From Marinobacterium weihaiense (GTDB lineage Bacteria > Pseudomonadota > Gammaproteobacteria > Pseudomonadales > Balneatricaceae), in contig NZ_JAHQZT010000005.1 of the NCBI RefSeq assembly GCF_019061305.1, forward strand, positions 1 to 64,000: a DNA stretch of 64,000 bases. The letters run 5' to 3'. Positions within the stretch are counted from its first letter, which is position 1, and every line of letters starts with the position of its first letter. Shown in pieces: positions 7,860 through 16,059 of the stretch. The notes under the pieces were generated by a model. The model ran no database searches, had not been told where the DNA came from, and saw only the letters and a program-made list of their open reading frames with translations. The position numbers and the translations under genes were made by a program.

Positions 7860-8882
7860 ATGGCACTGCTGATTGCGTTTGCCGTTTTATCCATTGGCGT
7901 TTCGTTTCTGTGTTCCATTCTGGAGGCGGCATTGCTGTCGCTGACCCCCAGCTTTATCGCGCATCAAAAACTTGAGCGGCCACGCCTGCATGAGCGGCTG
8001 AAAGTGCTCAAGGACCAGGTCGACCAGCCCCTGGCGGCCATCCTGACGCTGAATACCGTTGCCCATACCGTGGGCGCGACCGGTGTAGGCGCCCAAGTCA
8101 CACTGGTGTTTGGTGACGGTTATTTGGGCATTGCCTCGGCGATCATGACAGTATTGATTCTGGTGCTGTCTGAGATCGTGCCCAAAACCATCGGTGCCCG
8201 TTACTGGCGCTCGCTGGCGCCGTTTCTGCCGCCGCTGCTGAATACCATGATCCTGCTGCTTAAGCCGTTTATCTGGCTGTCGGACCTGGTCATGAAACTG
8301 TTTGGCGGCAACGACCACGATCATGACGTACGCCAGGAGATCAAGGCCCTATCCATTCTGGGCCGTGAGCTGGGCAAGGTCGATGCCGATGAGCAGCGTG
8401 TCATTGCTAACGTGCTCGACCTGCATGAAGTGAAGGTGCGTGAGGTGATGACGCCGCGAATCGTCTGTGTCTCGGTGCGACCGGACATGCCGTTGGATGA
8501 TTTTCACCAGCTGTTGCGCAAGAGCCAGTTTTCCCGCTATCCGGTGCTGGATGAGCACGAGGTGCCGCAGGGCATGATCATGCGCCGTGACCTGCTGATG
8601 CGTGAGCCCGAGCACCAGGTGGTCGCCGACATGATGACCCCGGCGCTGATTGTCTCCGACATGCAGAATGTCGAGCAGGTGATGAACCGGTTGATGCAGG
8701 AGCGCCAGCACATCGCACTGGTGTATGACGAATACGGCAGTTGGCAGGGCGTGGTCACCATGGAAGATATTCTGGAGACCATCATCGGCCAGTCGATCAT
8801 GGACGAAACCGACGCCATTCCCAACATGCGCCGCTTTGCCCGCCGTCGCTGGGCAAGCCGCCGCAAGGAACTGGCGGAGTAG
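7860..8882 (+). CDS. CNNM-domain/CBS-domain membrane protein (CorC/hemolysin family)
   Basis: 340 residues: an N-terminal CNNM/DUF21 membrane domain with about four hydrophobic segments (1-150, including the LSEIVPKTIGAR motif) and a CBS pair (about 195-310, EVMTPR and DEYGSWQGVVTMEDILE). Related proteins act in magnesium or cobalt efflux or membrane-linked ion sensing. The C-terminal transporter-associated domain of longer CorB-like members is missing; the protein ends in a basic tail (RRFARRRWASRRK). It is a single-gene unit between two terminators. Confidence 0.85.
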   Translation: MALLIAFAVLSIGVSFLCSILEAALLSLTPSFIAHQKLERPRLHERLKVLKDQVDQPLAAILTLNTVAHTVGATGVGAQVTLVFGDGYLGIASAIMTVLILVLSEIVPKTIGARYWRSLAPFLPPLLNTMILLLKPFIWLSDLVMKLFGGNDHDHDVRQEIKALSILGRELGKVDADEQRVIANVLDLHEVKVREVMTPRIVCVSVRPDMPLDDFHQLLRKSQFSRYPVLDEHEVPQGMIMRRDLLMREPEHQVVADMMTPALIVSDMQNVEQVMNRLMQERQHIALVYDEYGSWQGVVTMEDILETIIGQSIMDETDAIPNMRRFARRRWASRRKELAE

Positions 8883-8888
8883 GGTAGA

Positions 8889-8921
8889 ACACGGGCCTGA
8901 GTGATCAGGCCCGTGTGTTTT
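8889..8921 (+). terminator. Terminator between the convergent CNNM and helicase genes
   Basis: A perfect 12-base stem (889-900 with 905-916 of this kilobase), loop GTGA, followed by GTTTT on the plus strand. It ends the CNNM gene and may also stop the minus-strand helicase transcript. Confidence 0.8.
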
Positions 8922-8942
8922 CAGCGCACTCGCCGAGTGCCA

Positions 8943-11900
8943 CTACAGGCATGTCTGTTCCAGAAAAGCCCGCTGGGTATCCATTTCCTGTTTCAACTCC
9001 CCCTGATACACGACGGATGTTTCCATGTTCTTGAACTGGCCCCCACGGGCCGCGCTGGCCCAGTTGAACGAACCGATGCACAGGTGACTGTCATCTACCA
9101 TCAGCAGCTTGCTGTGGATGCCGCGCAGGACACGGACTTCGATGCCTGCCGCGGACAAGGTTGTGCAGCAGGTATCGAACTGACGGGCCTTGGTTTGGCT
9201 GTAGCGGTTGCTCTCATGGGTGTTGAAGCGGCTGTCGGTATACAGCCTGAATGTCACGCCACGTTCAATGGCGGCCTTCATGGCGTTCAGCAGGCCATTC
9301 TGCTGCAGACACGGCAGGCTAACCCAGGGAGAGACCATGTCTATCTGGTGTTGTGCCTGCTGCAGTGCCGAGAACAGGAAGCGGTCATGTTCTTGCGCGT
9401 CATTCAACACCAGCGTATCGGTTTGTCTGGGCACCAGATCCGGGCGGACGACCTGCTTGCCGGGAAGTTCGCTGTCGACGCGGTTGTCCAAGAGATCGGC
9501 CAGCAAGCGCCGGGGGCTTCCCGGCGCCGCATTATTCATCACATCCATGTCGCCGAATACCAGGAAGCTGTCCTTGGCACGTGATACGGCCACGTTGAGC
9601 ATGGCCGGGTCGCTGTCAATGAACGGCCCATCGGCATGGCGCGAGTACACCTGAGAAAAAATGACCACTTTGCGCTCGGCGCCCTGCAGGGCATGGACGG
9701 TACCCACGGTCAGTACCCCGCTGCTGCGACCGGCCTCGATCCCCAGCTTTTGACACTCCTCGATAATCAGGTCCGCCTGTGCCCGGAAAGGGGTCACCAC
9801 ACCGATAATGTCGTGCAAGTGCAGGTGTTCATCGGCATAACGCTTTTCCAGCGCGTCACGGTTGTCCGCTATCCAGCCCGCCAGAGTTTGTGCTTCCAGC
9901 CGGTTGATGCGGCTGCCGGAGGCGGATACCTCGGCGCGGCCGTCGATATGCAGAAAGCCCAGGGCGGGTGGTGACACGTGGTTGTTGGGGGTGTCCGTCT
10001 CGCTGCTGCCCCGCTTGGGCAGCAGCAGGCCCCGGTAACAGAGGTCGTTACAGTACTGAATGATTTCATCGTAGCAGCGGCGGTGTTCACGCAGGAACAT
10101 GCCGGGCTCGGCGTTCGGCAGGTAGCGATATTCACTTGCCTGTTGCGCAACACGCATGACACTGCCGGTGGTAGCGTTACGGCCCTCGTCACGCTCTAGC
10201 AGTGCGTTATAGGCATCAACGCTATCCACCAGACCGGCTTCGACCAGGTTGCCGCAGTCGACCGAGGGCAGCAGCTGATTGATGGGCTTGATCTGGTGAG
10301 TATCGCCAATCACCAGTGCGCGCTTGGCCAGTGCAAAGGAGGCACCCGCCACGTCCGGTGCAACCTGGCCGGCCTCGTCGATGATCAGCAAGTCGATTTC
10401 ATTGATCAGGTAGTGGCGTGAATAGCTGTTTTTGCTTTCGAAGACCGAGTATTGCATGTGACCGGGCAGCGAGTGCAGCGTCGACACGATACAGGGGGTC
10501 AGTTTCATGCGTCGGCGCCAGCGCGGCTGTACGGCTTTTTTCCCGGTTCTGCCGCGATTCTTTTCCAGCTCCTCCAGCTGGGCTTCGCACTCCATCAGCC
10601 AGCGTGCTTCCCAGTAATGCACGGCCAATTGGAACAGGTGGAAGCGCAGGGTCGTATCCAGTTTGGCGTCAACACTGGCGATATCCCGCCGTTCAAGCCC
10701 CGGTACGACGGTATCCAGCAGCGATTGCCAGGCCTGTTCAGCCTGCTGCCGCCGTGCCAGTAGAGCCTGGTGTCGTTCCAGTTGCGCGAGCAGTGCCTGT
10801 AAAGAGGACTCGTGCTGCTGTACATGGGCCTGGCATACGGTATCCAGGGTGTCTTCACTGGCCTGATGGACGGCTTCACGCAGCGGCGGGGTAAAGGTTT
10901 GATCAATGAACAGCTGGCGGCGCAGTGCACGCTTGCGGGCGACCGCGGGTAAAAAACTGAACAGTGCCAACCACAGGGATTCTTCGGCACAAAACTGCTG
11001 CCATTTGCGATACTCGCCTTTCATGCGGGCCAGTTGGGTCTTGTCCCGGTCAATCCGTTGCTGCAGCTGTGCAAGACCGGTTTCCGGGTGTTGCCCCAGC
11101 AGGCGTTCGCACTGCTGCCGCACCTCTTGCAGCTCCTCCCAGCCGGACTGCACCTGCTGCAGCTGGTGCCAGCGCGCCGTCAATTGTTGATGCAGCCGTT
11201 GCTTGACCGGCTCGACTGCATTGAAGCGACGATCGAAGTATTCACCTGCACGGGCCAGAAACGCTGTTCTGGCGGCGATGACATAGCGGCAGGTTTCCTT
11301 GTCGTGATAAAAGGCCGATGTCTGATACTGTTGCGCAGCCTGGGGCTCTTTGGATTTGGATGGCAGGTAGCCGCCGTAGCTGGATATATCGGGTAGCCAG
11401 CGGCCACTGACGGCTGCCTCGTTTTCTTCGAAGTCCTTGCCGAAGGCGTCAATGATATTGGTGACGGCCTGGTTGTTGGTCGAGGCCGCGACAATCAAGG
11501 GGGGCTCGTCTTCTCGCAGCGCCGCATCTACCCAGAGTGATGCAACGACCGAGAGCACGAAGGTGGTCTTGCCTGTCCCCGGCGGCCCGTTGACGGCCAA
11601 AATTTCACCCGGTTTCATGTCCAGCGTCTGTGCCAGTGCGGCACGTTGAGCGTCTGCCAGCGGGAATTTCGAGTTGGAATGCCCGAGGCGCTTGGCTACT
11701 CCGTCCAGCGGGTCAAGGCATTTGGTATGCGTGCTGTTGTTACGCAATGCGAAGCCATCAAGCAAGGGCGTGTCCGGTGCATGCGCATCCAGCCAGTCAT
11801 ACAGGCTGACAATGTTGCGCACGGCCCCGCTGATTTCGTCGTTGCCCTGTACGCTGGCGCAGCCCTTGTCCTGATAGTGTTGAGAGTGCTGCAGTGTCGT

Positions 11901-12470
11901 GTCCGCCAGGGTATCGAACAGTGCTTGCATGGCCTCCTGGCAAGGCTGCCAAAGCCGGCGAAACGCCTCGTCTTCGATAGTATCCAGCAGTGATGCGGCT
12001 TCGCTGTCTGCATAGACGTTGAGGGCGAGCCGACTCTGGAATTGGTCAAGCTGCGTGACCTCAGCCAGAGTGAAGGAGTCGTTGGTTTGGGGGGCCAGCA
12101 GGTCGCGGGGAATCAGGGGCATGGCTGCGGGCAGGCAGTAGCCATTGCGGTGGAGCCAGAAACGCCCTGTTACCGGCAGAATAATGTCGGGCAGGCTGGC
12201 GTCGGACAGGAATCCGTGATGACGGGCACGGGTGAACACCCAGGGGGAAACGCTGATGCCGACCACGTGAGTCTGTGCATCGGTACCCTTGAAGAAGTGG
12301 CTGACGAGCCTTGGATCCAAGCGTCCGTGCTGAAGCAGTTCCCGTGTGGCCGACAGGTGTTGCTTGTCGAAATCCGTGTCGCGGTGCGTGCCTTTCAGAC
12401 TTTCCGTGTCGGCCAGAGAGTTGCGCCAATATCTTAACCAGCGAGCCGTGCTCTTGGTGTCCCTGAGCAT
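8943..12470 (-). CDS. SF1 (COG1112-type) helicase fused to a C-terminal PLD nuclease, Mokosh type II-like
   Basis: 1175 residues. Order: an N-terminal region of unknown fold (1-260), Walker A GPPGTGKTT near residue 295, a long glutamine- and leucine-rich coiled-coil insert (about 410-620), Walker B LLIIDEAGQ, then SF1B motifs GDTHQIKP, REHRR, VVTPFRAQ, GTVHALQGAE and NVAVSRAKD. The last 170 residues form a phospholipase-D domain with a single HSK(x4)D motif near residue 1119 followed by GSFNW, expected to dimerise. Helicase plus PLD in one chain is the architecture described for the type II Mokosh defence protein MkoC; assignment here is by architecture only. AGGAG precedes the ATG at 12470. 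Confidence 0.85.
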   Translation of the reverse strand: MLRDTKSTARWLRYWRNSLADTESLKGTHRDTDFDKQHLSATRELLQHGRLDPRLVSHFFKGTDAQTHVVGISVSPWVFTRARHHGFLSDASLPDIILPVTGRFWLHRNGYCLPAAMPLIPRDLLAPQTNDSFTLAEVTQLDQFQSRLALNVYADSEAASLLDTIEDEAFRRLWQPCQEAMQALFDTLADTTLQHSQHYQDKGCASVQGNDEISGAVRNIVSLYDWLDAHAPDTPLLDGFALRNNSTHTKCLDPLDGVAKRLGHSNSKFPLADAQRAALAQTLDMKPGEILAVNGPPGTGKTTFVLSVVASLWVDAALREDEPPLIVAASTNNQAVTNIIDAFGKDFEENEAAVSGRWLPDISSYGGYLPSKSKEPQAAQQYQTSAFYHDKETCRYVIAARTAFLARAGEYFDRRFNAVEPVKQRLHQQLTARWHQLQQVQSGWEELQEVRQQCERLLGQHPETGLAQLQQRIDRDKTQLARMKGEYRKWQQFCAEESLWLALFSFLPAVARKRALRRQLFIDQTFTPPLREAVHQASEDTLDTVCQAHVQQHESSLQALLAQLERHQALLARRQQAEQAWQSLLDTVVPGLERRDIASVDAKLDTTLRFHLFQLAVHYWEARWLMECEAQLEELEKNRGRTGKKAVQPRWRRRMKLTPCIVSTLHSLPGHMQYSVFESKNSYSRHYLINEIDLLIIDEAGQVAPDVAGASFALAKRALVIGDTHQIKPINQLLPSVDCGNLVEAGLVDSVDAYNALLERDEGRNATTGSVMRVAQQASEYRYLPNAEPGMFLREHRRCYDEIIQYCNDLCYRGLLLPKRGSSETDTPNNHVSPPALGFLHIDGRAEVSASGSRINRLEAQTLAGWIADNRDALEKRYADEHLHLHDIIGVVTPFRAQADLIIEECQKLGIEAGRSSGVLTVGTVHALQGAERKVVIFSQVYSRHADGPFIDSDPAMLNVAVSRAKDSFLVFGDMDVMNNAAPGSPRRLLADLLDNRVDSELPGKQVVRPDLVPRQTDTLVLNDAQEHDRFLFSALQQAQHQIDMVSPWVSLPCLQQNGLLNAMKAAIERGVTFRLYTDSRFNTHESNRYSQTKARQFDTCCTTLSAAGIEVRVLRGIHSKLLMVDDSHLCIGSFNWASAARGGQFKNMETSVVYQGELKQEMDTQRAFLEQTCL

Positions 12471-12526
12471 CCTTTCTCCTTTTACATGTACAGTGTGTAT
12501 TCAAGATTTGATTGTTGGGCATGTCC

Positions 12527-12829
12527 TTATTTTGAACACTCGGACTTCGCGTGTTTCTGCGTCCTTAAAATCCGAATCATCCACATGCAATAGCGAATGA
12601 ACATGCCCAGCAAAAAACACAGGGTTGGGAAGCCGACAATTACGATACCCAGCCCGTCACCCGGTGAACCATTGTAATCGGGTTGAGATGTCACATGAAA
12701 ATGCTGTCCCCAGAGGGCGATAAAGGGCAGCCCGATGATGGCGGAGCTGATCCAGAAGCCTTTCCATGTGGGAATGAACATGGGAATGGCCAGCAATATC
12801 AAGGCAACCAGGATAACGATCAAGATCAT
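12527..12829 (-). CDS. Small hydrophobic membrane protein, unknown function
   Basis: 100 residues with a strongly hydrophobic start (about 1-20), a second hydrophobic stretch near 27-42 and a third near 60-85, then a short basic tail. No family recognised. It lies 56 bases upstream of the helicase-PLD gene on the same strand and could be its operon partner. Coding status rests on hydrophobic periodicity and position only. Confidence 0.5.
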   Translation of the reverse strand: MILIVILVALILLAIPMFIPTWKGFWISSAIIGLPFIALWGQHFHVTSQPDYNGSPGDGLGIVIVGFPTLCFLLGMFIRYCMWMIRILRTQKHAKSECSK

Positions 12830-12853
12830 GGGGATAAGCTCGAATAGTATGCT

Positions 12854-12873
12854 TGCCGGCAGTCATGCCGGCA
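12854..12873. repeat. Stem-loop between two small minus-strand genes
   Basis: TGCCGGCA (854-861) and TGCCGGCA (866-873) flank GTCA; each arm is self-complementary, giving an 8-base stem. It lies 27 bases past the excalibur gene stop and could end or slow that transcript. No T-run follows. Confidence 0.4.
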
Positions 12874-12900
12874 CACAGTCAATGGGCCATGGTGGCGTGG

Positions 12901-13173
12901 TTAAAACCTGGAATCGTTTTCACAGGGGATGCCGTCACCATCGCCATCCATCTTGGTATTCGGGCAGTTTCGGGTAAAGAATTCGGCCTCGGCCCTGGAG
13001 GTCATTTGGCTGCAGTGCTGACGCCCGTCACATCGAAATCGGCTGTCTGCATCATTGAAGGATGGTTGCTCGAAAGAATCTGCTGCCCTGGGTGTTACTG
13101 GTTTGGAATCTGATTGGTTCGAGTAGTGCCATACGCCGAAACCGACCAGACCCAAAAGAATGATGTTTCTCAC
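12901..13173 (-). CDS. Excalibur calcium-binding domain protein
   Basis: 90 residues. A short hydrophobic N-terminus (residues 3-16, signal or anchor) is followed by a linker. An excalibur domain covers about 45-88: FRCDGRQHCSQM, a second cysteine in RNCPNT, and the acidic loop DGDGDGIPCE that resembles an EF-hand loop. The four cysteines would form disulfides, so the domain is expected outside the cytoplasm. Excalibur domains accompany extracytoplasmic nuclease-like proteins, but no nuclease domain is present here. It is divergent from the steroid operon. Confidence 0.75.
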   Translation of the reverse strand: MRNIILLGLVGFGVWHYSNQSDSKPVTPRAADSFEQPSFNDADSRFRCDGRQHCSQMTSRAEAEFFTRNCPNTKMDGDGDGIPCENDSRF

Positions 13174-13260
13174 AATCTACAATCCTGAATTCATACAGCC
13201 ATCACGTTTGGCAGTCATGCGATGCACGATCATTGCATCTTGCGCTATACAACGCAGGCG

Positions 13261-13362
13261 CATGCTTCCCTGCCGCAGGGGGCATGTTAACAGCACACTC
13301 TACATCCGCCCACTGCACCAAAGGTGCATGGTTACGGGGTTTGCGGCCACCATGCATTTTTT
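13261..13362 (+). promoter_or_regulatory. Structured leader with competing hairpins and a T6 run before the steroid operon
   Basis: Three inverted repeats occur in order. An imperfect hairpin spans 13261-13285 (CATGC/GCATG ends). TGCACC-AAA-GGTGCA lies at 13314-13328. TGCATGGT at 13325-13332 pairs with ACCATGCA at 13349-13356 and is followed at once by TTTTTT (13357-13362). The second and third share 13325-13328 and cannot form together. The last is terminator-like and reads toward hsaC. The neighbouring gene upstream is divergent, so it has no plus-strand gene to terminate. An attenuator or an operator is inferred. Confidence 0.45.
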
Positions 13363-13448
13363 CGATTTCTGTTTAGTCTCTATGGACGATGAGATGCTGT
13401 ACCTCCCTTCCGATAATGGGCAAAAGAACAAGACCCCGGAGGGAAGTG

Positions 13449-14339
13449 ATGATCGATATTCGCGAGTTGGGTTACTTTGTGGCCCAGGCCGAAAGCCTGA
13501 AGGAATGGCAGGACTATGCCGAGAACGTGCTCGGCATGATGACTGCCGAAGCGCCGGAGGGCGGGTTGTACGTCAAGATGGACGAGCGTCCCTTCCGCAT
13601 GTTGATCCTCGAAGGCAGCGAGAATCGCTACCTGGCCTCCGGTTGGGAACTGGCATCGGAAGAGGCCTTTGCCGCCGCTACCGCCGATCTGGATAAAAAG
13701 GGCGTCGCCTGGGAAGCCGGTGATGCAACGCTGTGCAACCAGCGTGGCGTGCAGCAATTGGCCATTGTACGCGACCCGGCCGGCAACCGTCACGAACTCT
13801 ACTGGGGACATAAATCAGCGTTTGAGCCGTTCGTGTCACCGCAGGGTGTGCCGCGCTTTGTCACCGGCGAAATGGGGCTGGGCCACACCGTGCTGCCGGC
13901 GCCCAATTTCGATGAGACCCGCGACTTCCTCAAGAATGTGCTCGGCTTCGGTCTGTCCGACATCATGAACCACAAACCGGCACCGGATGCCGATCCGCTG
14001 CGCATCCACTTCATGCACTGCAACAACCCCCGCCATCACAGCCTCGCCATTGCCGAGTTTCCGGTGGCCAGCGGCTGTGTCCACGTCATGGTCGAGGTGG
14101 ACTCCATGACGGAAGTTGGCCGTGCCCACGACCGTCTGGAAGCGCATGGCGTCAAGCTGTCTGCAACGCTGGGGGAACACCTCAATGACCGCATGACCTC
14201 GTTTTACATGAAAACGCCGTCCGGCTTCGACATGGAGTACGGCTTCGGCGGCCTGCAGGTGGATTGGGACGCACACAGTGCCTTCGAATTCACCCGTGTC
14301 AGTGTCTGGGGACACGACTTCTCGGTCGGTTTCAAATAA
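13449..14339 (+). CDS. hsaC: Extradiol ring-cleavage dioxygenase, HsaC/TesB type
   Basis: 296 residues with two vicinal-oxygen-chelate modules. Iron ligands are visible in the C-terminal module: His146 (GLGHTVL), a histidine of the RHHSLA motif (196/197) and Glu263 (GFDMEYG). Start (RELGYFV) and end (VSVWGHDF) match HsaC, which opens the catecholic A-ring of 3,4-DHSA, or TesB in Comamonas. The start at 13449 has GGAGGG upstream. It is the first gene of the 16-gene operon. The matching hydroxylase (hsaAB) and hydrolase (hsaD) genes are not in the window, so a different catechol substrate is possible. Confidence 0.8.
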   Translation: MIDIRELGYFVAQAESLKEWQDYAENVLGMMTAEAPEGGLYVKMDERPFRMLILEGSENRYLASGWELASEEAFAAATADLDKKGVAWEAGDATLCNQRGVQQLAIVRDPAGNRHELYWGHKSAFEPFVSPQGVPRFVTGEMGLGHTVLPAPNFDETRDFLKNVLGFGLSDIMNHKPAPDADPLRIHFMHCNNPRHHSLAIAEFPVASGCVHVMVEVDSMTEVGRAHDRLEAHGVKLSATLGEHLNDRMTSFYMKTPSGFDMEYGFGGLQVDWDAHSAFEFTRVSVWGHDFSVGFK

Positions 14340-14349
14340 GGAGCGATAG

Positions 14350-15222
14350 ATGAACAAACTGATGACAACCGCAGAAGCGGTAGCCCAGCTGCGCGATGGC
14401 ATGACCATCGGCTTTGGTGGCTGGGGCCCGCGGCGCAAGCCGATGGCGATCGTGCGCGAGATTCTGCGTTCGGATGTAAAGGATCTGACCGTTGTGTCCT
14501 ACGGCGGCCCTGAGGTGGGCATGTTGTGTGCGGCCGGCAAGGTGAAAAAGCTGATCTTCGGGTTTGCCACCATGGATGCCATTCCGCTGGAACCCTGGTT
14601 CCGCAAGGTGCGTCAGGCCGGTGAAATCGAGGTGATGGAGCTGGACGAAGGCATGTTCCAGTGGGGCCTGCGCGCCGCTGGCATGCGCGTGCCGTTCCTG
14701 CCGACCCGCTGTGGTCTGGCGACCGATGTCACCACGCACAATGACCTGCGCACCATCAAGTCGCCCTATGACGATGGCGAAGAGCTGCTGGCGATGCCGG
14801 CACTGAACCTGGATGTGGCCTTTGTCCACGTCAACAAGGCCGACAAGCTGGGCAATACCCTGATCACCGGCAGCGATCCCTACTTCGATCATTTGGTCGC
14901 CCGCGCCGCCGAGCGTTGCATCGTCTCCGCCGAGGAGGTGGTCGACAAGCTGGAACTGGGTGCGGCAACGGCCCGTTTCAATACCTTTGAACGCTACCTG
15001 GTACAGGGCGTGGTTGACGCACCGCTGGGTGCGCACCCGACTATCTGTGCACCGAACTACGGCTGGGATGTGGGTCATCTCAAGCGGTATGCCGCCAGTG
15101 CCAGCGCTGAAAACGGCTGGCAGGTGTATCTGGACGAGTTCGTAAACGGGGGCGAAGACGCCTACCAGGCCGCCAATGGTGGTGCCGAAGCTATGGGCAA
15201 GCTGCCCGTGCCGACATTCTGA
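14350..15222 (+). CDS. ipdA: CoA-transferase-like subunit IpdA (steroid C-ring hydrolase, alpha)
   Basis: 290 residues. Closely follows mycobacterial IpdA: AVAQLRDGMTIGFGGWG, RRKPMAIVREILRSDVKDLTVVSYGGPEVG, and LDEGMFQWGLRAA. IpdAB has the class I CoA-transferase fold but opens the last ring of the steroid nucleus (COCHEA-CoA) by a retro-Claisen hydrolysis in actinobacteria. Adjacent ipdB completes the heterodimer. Good ribosome site (AAGGAG) before the start. Confidence 0.86.
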   Translation: MNKLMTTAEAVAQLRDGMTIGFGGWGPRRKPMAIVREILRSDVKDLTVVSYGGPEVGMLCAAGKVKKLIFGFATMDAIPLEPWFRKVRQAGEIEVMELDEGMFQWGLRAAGMRVPFLPTRCGLATDVTTHNDLRTIKSPYDDGEELLAMPALNLDVAFVHVNKADKLGNTLITGSDPYFDHLVARAAERCIVSAEEVVDKLELGAATARFNTFERYLVQGVVDAPLGAHPTICAPNYGWDVGHLKRYAASASAENGWQVYLDEFVNGGEDAYQAANGGAEAMGKLPVPTF

Positions 15223-15236
15223 GGAGAGTCACAACA

Positions 15237-16046
15237 ATGACGACCAACTGTGAATTTACGCTGGCCGAACTGATGATTGTGGCCGCTTCCGAAGCCTTCC
15301 GCGGCGACGGTGAAATCCTTGCCTCCGGCCTGGGGATCATTCCGCGTCTGGGCGCAAGCCTGGCGAAGATGACGCATACCCCCGAGCTGCTGATGACCGA
15401 CAGCGAATCGCTGCTGGTAGAAGAGCCGATCCCGGTCGGCCCGCGCGGTGACTACCAGCCCAAGTACTCGGGTTACATGCCGTTCGAGCGCATCTTTGAA
15501 TGCGTCTGGGGCGGCAAGCGTCACGCCATGATCGGCCCGACCCAGATCGACCGCTTCGGTCAGACCAACCTGTCCGTGGTGGGTGATTACGACAAGCCGA
15601 AGGTGGCGATGCTGGGCGTGCGCGGCCTGCCGGGCAACAGCATCAACCACATCAACTCCCTGTTCGTGCCCAGCCACAACACCCGTGCCTTCGTTGAGGG
15701 TGAAGTGGATATGGTCTCCGGCGTGGGCTACAACCCGGCGCGCTGGGGCAAGGATATGCGTCAGGATCTGATGGAGATCCGTCACATCGTCACCAACCTG
15801 TGCGTGATGGATTTTGAAGGCCCAGACCACGCCATTCGTGTGCGGTCTCTGCACCCGGGCGTGACCTTCGAAGACGTTCAGGCCAACACCGGCTTCGAGC
15901 TGCTGAAGGCACCGGACATGACCGAAACCGCGCATCCGACCGCTGAGCAGCTGGCGATTATCGCCCAGCTGGACCCGCATAACCTGCGTGCCCGTCAGCT
16001 CAAGGATAACCCGCCGGGTATCCGCACCGCGTCCAACGACCAGTAA
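15237..16046 (+). CDS. ipdB: CoA-transferase-like subunit IpdB (steroid C-ring hydrolase, beta)
   Basis: 269 residues, partner of IpdA. Seen: FTLAELMIVAASEAFRGDGE at the start, the GLGIIPRLGASLA glycine loop, and MIGPTQIDRFGQTN, all at the positions found in IpdB proteins. It lies 14 bases after ipdA with its own ribosome site, and 13 bases before the next gene. Together the two subunits are predicted to hydrolyse the remaining carbocycle after D-ring opening. Confidence 0.86.
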   Translation: MTTNCEFTLAELMIVAASEAFRGDGEILASGLGIIPRLGASLAKMTHTPELLMTDSESLLVEEPIPVGPRGDYQPKYSGYMPFERIFECVWGGKRHAMIGPTQIDRFGQTNLSVVGDYDKPKVAMLGVRGLPGNSINHINSLFVPSHNTRAFVEGEVDMVSGVGYNPARWGKDMRQDLMEIRHIVTNLCVMDFEGPDHAIRVRSLHPGVTFEDVQANTGFELLKAPDMTETAHPTAEQLAIIAQLDPHNLRARQLKDNPPGIRTASNDQ

Positions 16047-16059
16047 CAAGGAGCCTGTC

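Noticed and set aside
13160-13696. Plus-strand frame before hsaC
   Set aside because: Overlaps the hsaC gene in another frame and covers the structured leader; no ribosome site and no family signs.
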